A stretch of DNA of 64,000 bases from Liolophura sinensis. Taxonomy: Eukaryota; Mollusca; Polyplacophora; Chitonida; Chitonidae. The stretch's first letter is position 1. Each line of letters starts with the position of its first letter. The position numbers were made by a program, and so were the translations under genes. The DNA lies in the NCBI RefSeq assembly GCF_032854445.1, contig NC_088301.1:3350001-3414000 (forward strand). The letters are read 5' to 3'. Shown one piece after another: positions 61,601 to 64,000 of this stretch. The notes beneath the pieces are model-generated. The model worked only from the letters and a program-made list of their open reading frames with translations. It made no database searches and had not been told where the DNA came from.

Positions 61601-63672
61601 CTACTAGGCTGTAAAAACATGGGATTAAAAGTACAACTGGTAAAGGATAAATGGCCTGGGGATCAATTAAGCACAACAATAAGCAAATAATACATGGTGG
61701 ATGGTTACTGTATAGGAGCTACGTGTGGTGGCATGACTGGGAGATGGGGGTGGGGGAGGGAGATGGGTTTTTATGGCTCAACTAAACAAAGATAACTGTC
61801 TCGAGTCCACGACTGAGGTCGGGTTTGTGTTTTGGAGATGCAATAAGCTTCTTTAAGTAGTGGCAGTCAGTAACCGCACTGTTCTGAAAAGTAATACTAT
61901 TAACACCTAAGTTATTACTGGACTGATGCCCATTAATGATATGTAAGGAACACAATATATTCATTCATTATATATATTCATTATATAAATAAACTCAGCA
62001 CAGTTCTGGATTTGGCCGAATATTTCACTTTCCTGCGTTTCTCCATGTTCGTTCGTCCGCTTGATGAGACACCTCTCAGTCTTACCAATATTCTGGGAAT
62101 TACAGCAGGGAGAACAAATTTTATGAATAGCATTAGGGATTCTGTCCTGATTTACTGATTCAGTATTCGTTCTCACGTTTTCATCTGCTTTTGTCTCTAT
62201 TCAGGCTTTTGGATGGGTTTGGCGATAGGAATAACACCAGTTGCAGTCTTCTACATCATCATAATGCTGTATACAGACTGGGGGACGCAGGTGGAAAAGG
62301 TAAGTGAGGAACATTAGTAACCAGCTTAACCCCTTCATCCTTACAACTAGACCGGGCATTATTTATCATTCCTTTGCTCATGTGAAGCAATGTTTTTAAT
62401 TACAGCCTCTCTCGAACTGTTTCTTTCACATACAATGGTAGCCCGCTCTTGTAAAACTTACAGGGAGCACGAAGGGCTGAATGTTGTAAAGATGTAATTT
62501 GTGTCAGTTTATAACATTAGGTGATGTAATAAATTTACCTTTTGTCCCTTAAAGTGATGTTATAAATTTCCCTCTTTCCCCTTTACCATGTCTTACTCAT
62601 TGCAGGCTCAAAAACGAATATCTGTTCCCGGCAATAGTTGCGAGGCTCTGGATACCAAAACAGGTATGTCGTGAGAGTATGTGTCGAGAGACAGGTTATA
62701 TTTCAATTGCTTATACTTTACTTTCCAAACACTTTGATGTTACAGTTGTAAGGTTTGATGTGTATAACCGACAACTGGTATTAGATTTTTGAGTTATTCT
62801 GACGCTTCAGACCGCTATAAGAGATGCTTCTTATTCCTAGTTTCTATCCCATAGGGCATCCTAATTTGTGTTTCAAAAGCCCATATTGTGCCGAGCTGAC
62901 CGCAGTCGTTAAAGAGAAATATTCTTGAGTACGGCGTAAAACACCAGTTGTTCATATCCTCGCACAATTGTACCGTGTTTTCTCTTCATGGAAATCAAAT
63001 GAAGTTTCCTCGAACTTAGTTAAGTGGAATGTGTGGTGCGCCCCTGTTTCATAGATATAAGTCGGCATCTCATTTTGGATAGTTACAAAATCAAACAAAC
63101 ATTATGTTATCTTTCAACTACCTAACTAAAACCATTCCAAATAAATCATGGAACAACTGAGATAAGCAATTCCTTGCCCTTATAAACGAGTGATGCAGAT
63201 CCCCCTTTTTCCTTGCCCTAGGCTGGGTATAGATGAAAATTATACCACATGTTCATATAATATTGGTGTCAAGTTTTTGGGTATAGTAGGTTAATCATTA
63301 TATAGGATATTTGTTACCACATACTTTTGACTTCATGCATTTGTGTATTGGATGTTGTCACAGGGAGAAATAACTCATTGCATTACGTTTTTAGGTGAAA
63401 GTGACGTGACAGGGGCGAGGGCATCATGTGACCAGACTACGCCAGACCTGTGGATGCCGCCAATGTCCTCCTCCCACAAGCGCCGTCTGTTGATTTGTCG
63501 GTTGATCACAGTACTACTATCCCTGACTGTACTCGGCGGTGGAGTGTTCGTCCGAATCTTTGTCCCTTTGCCACCCAACGCATTTACTAACGAAACTGTG
63601 CCCCTTGTAAATGTAAATGGCGTCACTTCAAACGATTCATCGACCGACAGCTTGCTTCCTAGCGGATTTTGA
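34642..63672 (+). CDS. MATE/SLC47-family multidrug and toxin extrusion transporter
   Basis: Proton-coupled antiporter that exports organic cations across the plasma membrane. Twenty exons (34642-34683, 41479-41614, 42249-42349, 42952-43053, 43900-43968, 44385-44433, 47060-47159, 48724-48766, 49003-49047, 49838-49935, 50890-50987, 53331-53444, 53808-53875, 57586-57694, 58882-58957, 59337-59406, 60588-60720, 62205-62299, 62606-62663, 63395-63672) have matching phases and yield 627 aa; human MATE1 has 570. Family motifs: GLSSACDTFFSQ, AFGSKN..VGIFLQR, WWTYEVG, PAGVSVAASVRVG, GGTFRGCGRQ. A cytosolic tail of about 80 residues precedes TM1; a lone thirteenth segment (567-592) precedes a tail with two N-glycosylation sequons. 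Human Glu273, Glu300 and Glu389 correspond to Ser321, Gln348 and Asp437; Glu278 is kept as Glu326. Residue comparison is from memory. Exon 1 is the weakest part. Confidence 0.94.
34885..37748 (+). repeat. 29-bp minisatellite, about 98 copies, MATE intron 1
   Basis: Unit 'gatcaggcggatacgatagt' plus 'ggcagtggt'. A variant with 'gcgcacacaataatgtcag' recurs 203 bp apart (35319, 35522), i.e. a seven-unit higher-order repeat. Every frame contains the TAG or TGA of the unit, so no long ORF arises. It starts about 200 bp after the exon 1 donor. Confidence 0.97.
37749..39639. other. MATE intron 1, middle part
   Basis: No repeat or exon identified with confidence. An ATG at 39498 opens 17 codons but only before a weak gttgtg donor. 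Confidence 0.4.
39640..39955 (+). repeat. 21-bp minisatellite, MATE intron 1
   Basis: About 15 units of 'ctccgcccttcccctgacaa' or 'ctccgccgttccactgacaa'. As 21 is a multiple of 3, frames on both strands stay open (RRLSGEG-type peptides), none a likely protein. Confidence 0.95.
39956..40477. other. MATE intron 1, nothing recognised
   Basis: No supported feature. Confidence 0.4.
40478..40741 (-). mobile_element. Family-1 SINE, nearly full length, minus orientation
   Basis: From 'gtactcaagaatgttccagg' (tail) through 'ctgaacttgaactcacagcg' to 'tcctgggtcattgcgccgcg' and 'cctcggtcacagaggccc' (tRNA-like head). Confidence 0.9.
40850..40896 (-). mobile_element. Family-1 SINE tail fragment
   Basis: 'gattggtgttttacgcctta' and 'atttcacttatacgacga' only. 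Confidence 0.85.
40948..41193 (+). mobile_element. Family-1 SINE, full length
   Basis: 'cgtccgtgacatagtggtta' (tRNA-like head), 'agttttagtccagcttatac', 'acgtgggacggtctgccagc' and an (aaat)n end. It faces the minus-strand copy at 40478, forming a loose inverted pair. Confidence 0.88.
41479..41614 (+). CDS. MATE exon 2: N-terminal cytosolic region
   Basis: After 'ctcaattacag' reads CRPCSPGNHTSATGDHDDSS and on to YGSVHG, acidic and hydrophilic; donor G|gtagaa, phase 1, matches exon 3. Confidence 0.75.
41755..41815 (+). repeat. (GGGT)n then (TG)n microsatellite
   Basis: About eight gggt units grading into gtgtgtat repeats in intron 2. Confidence 0.95.
42249..42349 (+). CDS. MATE exon 3: start of TM1
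   Basis: 'ctgttttag' acceptor, 'gtaagt' donor. Ends FKKELKLIFSLAWPA, aligning with FREELRALLVLAGPA of human MATE1. Confidence 0.92.
42952..43053 (+). CDS. MATE exon 4: TM1-TM2
   Basis: 'ctctttacag' acceptor, 'gtacgt' donor, 34 codons, TLTSLFTFLMGPISLMFCGH then MGREELAGVSLAIS; the 'FCGH.G..EL' motif is a MATE hallmark. Confidence 0.96.
43075..43324 (-). mobile_element. Family-1 SINE, minus orientation
   Basis: (attt)n, 'ccaagaatatttcacttata', 'gcggcggccaattttat', 'ttgctggcagaactccc', 'gacaggctcctggaccatta'. It begins 21 bp after exon 4. Confidence 0.88.
43668..43743 (+). repeat. 17-bp tandem repeat
   Basis: About 4.5 units of 'taccagcaggtaggtaa' in intron 4. Each unit has an 'aggtaggta' donor-like string but lies away from exons. 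Confidence 0.95.
43900..43968 (+). CDS. MATE exon 5: TM2 end
   Basis: 'gcctttcag' acceptor, CAG|gtgggc donor, 23 codons LLNITGCSIAYGLSSACDTF then FSQ; aligns with GVSVGFGLSSACDTLISQ. Confidence 0.97.
44385..44433 (+). CDS. MATE exon 6: loop between TM2 and TM3
   Basis: 'tgtttttag' acceptor, A|gtaagt donor; AFGSKNKFLVGIFLQR aligns with TYGSQNLKHVGVILQR. Only 49 bp and easily missed by gene finders. Confidence 0.95.
44622..44870 (+). repeat. About 130-bp repeat, two copies, intron 6
   Basis: 'aactgacagccctcctcgg' (44627) and 'ctggcagccctcctgac' (44760) are each followed by 'cttcatgaag', 'tttgtattccatca' and 'atggcttacac'. A third copy is at 46650-46810. Confidence 0.85.
44944..45285 (+). repeat. 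340-bp duplicated module, copy 1, intron 6
   Basis: From 'ctgtgagaaagaagccataa' to 'gttgtaatgggggcctgtgt'; copied at 46260-46602 with few changes. Origin unknown; no terminal repeats obvious. Confidence 0.9.
45286..46259. other. MATE intron 6, between the module copies
   Basis: No exon seen. A C-run occurs at 46202-46219. Confidence 0.45.
46260..46602 (+). repeat. 340-bp duplicated module, copy 2, intron 6
   Basis: Second copy of 44944-45285; followed by the third 130-bp unit at about 46650 ('agcaactgactgacagccct'). Confidence 0.9.
47060..47159 (+). CDS. MATE exon 7: TM3
   Basis: 'ccattccag' acceptor, AA|gtgagt donor; SVMILSLCCFICWSLHLNAE then AILLLLGQNPAVA aligns with SALVLLLCCFPCWALFLNTQ of human MATE1. 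Confidence 0.96.
47585..47880 (+). repeat. Intron-7 duplicated segment, copy 1
   Basis: 'ctctaactgttcgtgtaaat', 'actgatgtta', 'ctcagtccaccagcagaatc' match 48446-48690 in order; divergence is substantial. Confidence 0.7.
47960..48120. repeat. Imperfect foldback: C-run and G-run arms
   Basis: 'ttttttaagcagagcccccc' (47968 on) and 'ggggggggctgcttaaaaaa' (48091-48110) are inverted repeats with an A/G-rich centre. 'ccattggaaaa' and 'ccatggaaaa' repeat inside. Confidence 0.8.
48446..48690 (+). repeat. Intron-7 duplicated segment, copy 2
   Basis: Partner of 47585-47880; ends about 30 bp before exon 8. Confidence 0.7.
48724..48766 (+). CDS. MATE exon 8: start of TM4
   Basis: 'ctttttcag' acceptor, 'gtaagt' donor, 43 bp; KIAADYMVYFMPGIY aligns with RLTQTYVTIFIPALP. 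Confidence 0.93.
49003..49047 (+). CDS. MATE exon 9: end of TM4
   Basis: 'ttacttttcag' acceptor, CAG|gtaagc donor, 15 codons CNFLVRIFIKYLQNQ, against ATFLYMLQVKYLLNQ. Confidence 0.95.
49097..49255 (-). mobile_element. Diverged SINE-like fragment
   Basis: 'tttatttcattggtgtttaa' and 'cggcgtgtttaagtattttt' resemble the family-1 tail, but the following part ('accaccgagatcaggattca') differs; possibly a related family. Confidence 0.45.
49838..49935 (+). CDS. MATE exon 10: TM5
   Basis: 'tcttcttcag' acceptor, AT|gtgagt donor; NSILPPVFIGAVANGFNAFA then QYIAVIVLNTGV aligns with GIVLPQIVTGVAANLVNALA. Confidence 0.96.
50098..50735 (+). repeat. 20-21-bp minisatellite, intron 10
   Basis: About 30 degenerate units grading from 'ctgtttctgttgctactgac' to 'gagctggtctgtgtcattact'. 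The 164-codon ORF inside is a by-product. Confidence 0.88.
50890..50987 (+). CDS. MATE exon 11: TM6
   Basis: 'aaccttccag' acceptor, G|gtaaga donor; IGSSVAQALSQLVMCLLLLM then YIICSGIYKKTWC aligns with IGSALANLISQYTLALLLFL. Confidence 0.96.
51085..51500 (+). repeat. 36-bp minisatellite, intron 11
   Basis: About 11 units of 'ataccaggtaatgcacagat' plus 'agcagataatacatgg'. Each unit has an 'aggtaatg' donor-like site. With a period of 12 codons, long hydrophobic ORFs (up to 198 codons, CIICYLCITWYP type) run on the minus strand but are not genes. Confidence 0.95.
51501..52224. other. MATE intron 11, nothing recognised
   Basis: No supported feature. Confidence 0.4.
52225..52570 (+). mobile_element. 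Family-1 SINE, full length with internal (aaat)n
   Basis: Best head in the window: 'gggtctccgtggctcagttg' then 'gttagctcgctagcgcagcg', giving a tRNA-like A-box. The body is interrupted at 52390-52445 by an (aaat)n tract and 'aaatcgataaaatc', which also stands just left of the SINE, then resumes with 'tgccaggtttcttcccaccg' and the tail. Confidence 0.92.
52785..53090 (+). repeat. 71-bp repeat of 'gttaccgtgcttgtg' subunits
   Basis: 'gtgttaccgcgattatggtg' recurs 71 bp apart (52796, 52867, 52938), built from about 17-bp subunits, in intron 11. Confidence 0.92.
53331..53444 (+). CDS. MATE exon 12: TM7, altered glutamate site
   Basis: 'tccgttttag' acceptor, G|gtgagt donor. WQALENWGQFFSLAMAGLVM then MVISWWTYEVGVFLSG. 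The Ser before WW (residue 321) is where human MATE1 has Glu273; the Glu of YEVG (326) matches Glu278. Confidence 0.96.
53808..53875 (+). CDS. MATE exon 13: TM8 start
   Basis: 'cctcccatag' acceptor, ATG|gtgagt donor; GLLGEVQLAAMAITFQLQVL then FCM. Gln348 stands at human Glu300. The reading frame continues open past the donor into the intron array for about 2.2 kb. Confidence 0.94.
53880..56092 (+). repeat. 41/43-bp minisatellite, MATE intron 13, open in three frames
   Basis: About 53 units of 'acaagacctcttctctgtgg' plus 'tatgtacatccacatctctct' (41 bp), or a 43-bp form with 'acaagatgcctcttc'. No stop occurs in any forward frame, giving overlapping ORFs of 743-785 codons with the same SLWYVHPHLSTRPLL peptide. 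They have no domain; the first is exon 13 read into the intron. Confidence 0.96.
56097..56890 (+). mobile_element. Probable solo LTR, 794 bp
   Basis: Starts TGTTACGG and ends ATAACA (short TGTTA/TAACA inverted ends, TG...CA), flanked by GTAC at 56093-56096 and 56891-56894, and splits the minisatellite. A TATA-like TATATATAAAA at 56166 and AATAAA at 56474 fit an LTR promoter and polyadenylation site. No internal retroelement genes, hence solo. Strand is inferred from these two signals. A 138-codon ORF inside is unrecognised. A DNA element with short inverted ends is the alternative. Confidence 0.7.
56891..57470 (+). repeat. 41/43-bp minisatellite, continuation after the LTR
   Basis: About 14 more degenerate units ('gtacattcacacccctctac', 'aagatgcctcttctgtgtgg'), most of them diverged from the main block. 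Confidence 0.93.
57586..57694 (+). CDS. MATE exon 14: family signature
   Basis: 'ttggtttcag' acceptor, T|gtgagt donor; FPAGVSVAASVRVGHNLGAE then NADGAKTSHWTAQTLS aligns with VPAGFSVAASVRVGNALGAG, the most conserved MATE motif. His replaces the usual Asn after VRVG. Confidence 0.97.
57695..58881. other. MATE intron 14, nothing recognised
   Basis: Unique-looking AT-rich DNA. Confidence 0.4.
58882..58957 (+). CDS. MATE exon 15: TM9
   Basis: 'ttcttttcag' acceptor, AG|gtaaga donor; WMIYLLAGTLVLCLQNFLPL then MFSHE. Confidence 0.93.
59337..59406 (+). CDS. MATE exon 16: TM10
   Basis: 'ttgtttcag' acceptor, 'gtaagt' donor; SDITELTSKTILVLAAVMFI then DSVT. Asp437 stands at human Glu389. Confidence 0.93.
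60233..60360 (-). rRNA. 28S rRNA fragment, including the sarcin-ricin loop
   Basis: The minus strand reads 'ggaacgtgagcttggtttag', then 'ttaccctactg', 'ttgttgccgtggtaatcctg', 'ctcagtacgagaggaaccgc' and 'aggttcagacatttggttta' and 'tgtgcttggcc'. This is the 3' part of large-subunit rRNA; AGTACGAGAGGA (60269-60280, complement) is the universal sarcin-ricin loop. It has mismatches and a deletion against the usual 28S order and stops abruptly at both ends, so it is a non-functional fragment or a 28S-derived SINE in MATE intron 16. The 114-codon ORF (QYERNRRFRHLVYVLG) is the familiar 28S by-product. Confidence 0.9.
60588..60720 (+). CDS. MATE exon 17: TM10 end to TM11
   Basis: 'ctcctttag' acceptor, G|gtaagt donor; VVNGGTFRGCGRQYLGAVCN then FVGYILITIPLAAVLMF; aligns with SGGVLRGSGNQKVGAIVNTI. 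Confidence 0.97.
60997..61160 (+). mobile_element. Family-1 SINE, 5'-truncated
   Basis: 'ccggccgtacgtgggaaagt', 'ctgccagcaacctgcggatg', 'tataagtaaaatgttcttga', 'gcgtaaaacacgaatc', then (aaat)n. Confidence 0.92.
61446..61582 (+). repeat. About 30-45-bp 'gtgggtgacagtacagtgat' repeat
   Basis: Four units of variable length in intron 17. Confidence 0.9.
61782..62176 (-). pseudogene. GIY-YIG endonuclease remnant of a Penelope-like retroelement
   Basis: Minus-strand frame 62176-61961 reads AIHKICSPCCNSQNIGKTER then CLIKRTNEHGETQ and SEIFGQIQNC; the pattern C-x-x-C then x-I-G-x-T-x-R then R-x-x-E-H is that of the GIY-YIG module of Penelope-like elements. A second frame (61964-61782) continues with ITFQNSAVTDCHYLKKLIAS and PKHKPDLS, resembling the module's end. 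Stop, frameshift and absence of reverse transcriptase show a relic. It ends just before exon 18. Assignment is from motif memory. Confidence 0.5.
62205..62299 (+). CDS. MATE exon 18: TM12
   Basis: 'gtctctattcag' acceptor, AAG|gtaagt donor; GFWMGLAIGITPVAVFYIII then MLYTDWGTQVEK aligns with GLWSGIIICTVFQAVCFLGF. Confidence 0.96.
62606..62663 (+). CDS. MATE exon 19: cytosolic linker
   Basis: 'ctcattgcag' acceptor, G|gtatgt donor; AQKRISVPGNSCEALDTKT, hydrophilic, starting like the human KKACQQAQ region. Confidence 0.88.
62884..62952 (+). mobile_element. Family-1 SINE tail fragment
   Basis: 'agagaaatattcttgagtac' and 'ggcgtaaaacaccag' only. Confidence 0.85.
63395..63672 (+). CDS. MATE exon 20: linker, TM13 and C-terminus
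   Basis: 'cgtttttag' acceptor. A polar linker (GESDVTGARASCDQTTPDLW), basic SHKRR, then the hydrophobic segment LLICRLITVLLSLTVLGGGV, and a tail with sequons NET and NDS before TGA at 63670-63672. The tail would be extracellular, as described for MATE1. Confidence 0.94.
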
Positions 63673-63739
63673 GTATTGGGAACATTACCTCGTCAAATAT
63701 AATTATATCATCAAAGAACGTCCAATGGAGGCGTTTCAG

Positions 63740-63975
63740 GTTCGAACTCTTTTGTCGTTTAAGGTAAAAACCGTCCTGCTGTATCACGTGACTTGTGGAA
63801 AATGTTAGCCAACTTTTGCTGACATGATTTTCCGATCACTTATCTCACTCTGTTCCAGAGGCGCAAGTGACATTTTTTTCCGTTAAAAATTTCTGGAGTT
63901 CACAGAATTTCAGCTCTTCGGTTTCCTCCATCGTTCGTCTACACTAAACAACTTTTTGTGACACTTCAGACGCCC
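63740..63975 (+). repeat. Dispersed repeat in the MATE 3' flank
   Basis: 'ggttcgaactcttttgtcgt' through 'cctccatcgttcgtctacac' matches 16985-17255 on the opposite strand, so the 3' untranslated region probably runs into a transposable-element copy. No AATAAA is seen before the window ends. Confidence 0.65.
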
Positions 63976-64000
63976 ATGTTGTAGTAAATGCAATCAGTAG

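Overview
This is animal nuclear DNA: intron-split genes with GT-AG junctions, long AT-rich non-coding stretches, tRNA-headed SINEs and very many minisatellites. Both SINE families and a short-chain-collagen-C4-like gene suggest a lophotrochozoan, most likely a mollusc (chiton or bivalve), with a brachiopod as the alternative. Species cannot be fixed from sequence alone. No bacterial genes, operons or CRISPR arrays are present.

Left part (1-15.1 kb). A small secreted-protein gene of the C4-like family lies on the + strand (exons 5810-5863, 8785-8971, 11079-11144, 12066-12454). It ends at an early stop, and the expected cysteine-rich tail continues in another frame to 12525, so this copy looks decayed. 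Its 5' region is present three times (about 1-1950, 4347-6150, 13926-14650), with an orphan copy of the signal-peptide exon at 1646-1699, so the locus is a degenerating tandem array. A Tc1/mariner element (2802-4331), with perfect 28-bp inverted repeats but a broken transposase, sits between duplicated blocks. The large intron is built of four minisatellites; one repeats the splice-donor context of its own exon.

Middle (15.1-34.6 kb). No convincing multi-exon gene is seen. The stretch holds two SINE families, a composite satellite present twice (14-bp array + conserved spacer + 25-bp array, 20.6-25.3 kb), and one small ORF with a signal peptide at 30294-30434.

Right part (34.6-63.7 kb). One gene fills almost 30 kb: a MATE/SLC47-type multidrug and toxin extrusion transporter on the + strand. 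I trace 20 exons whose phases all match, giving 627 aa (13 predicted membrane segments). Exon 1 (34642-34683) is the least certain. Introns carry a 2.9-kb array of 29-bp repeats, SINEs, a duplicated 340-bp module, a 2.2-kb array that is open in all three forward frames, a probable solo LTR with a GTAC target duplication, a 28S rRNA fragment and a GIY-YIG retroelement remnant. Three of the four glutamates reported as important in human MATE1 are replaced (Ser321, Gln348, Asp437), while Glu326 is kept.

The two genes have no evident functional link: one is a secreted extracellular protein, the other a membrane exporter. I found no new multi-gene system. The most unusual features are the open-frame intron array entered in frame from a MATE exon, the donor-bearing minisatellite and the substituted MATE residues.
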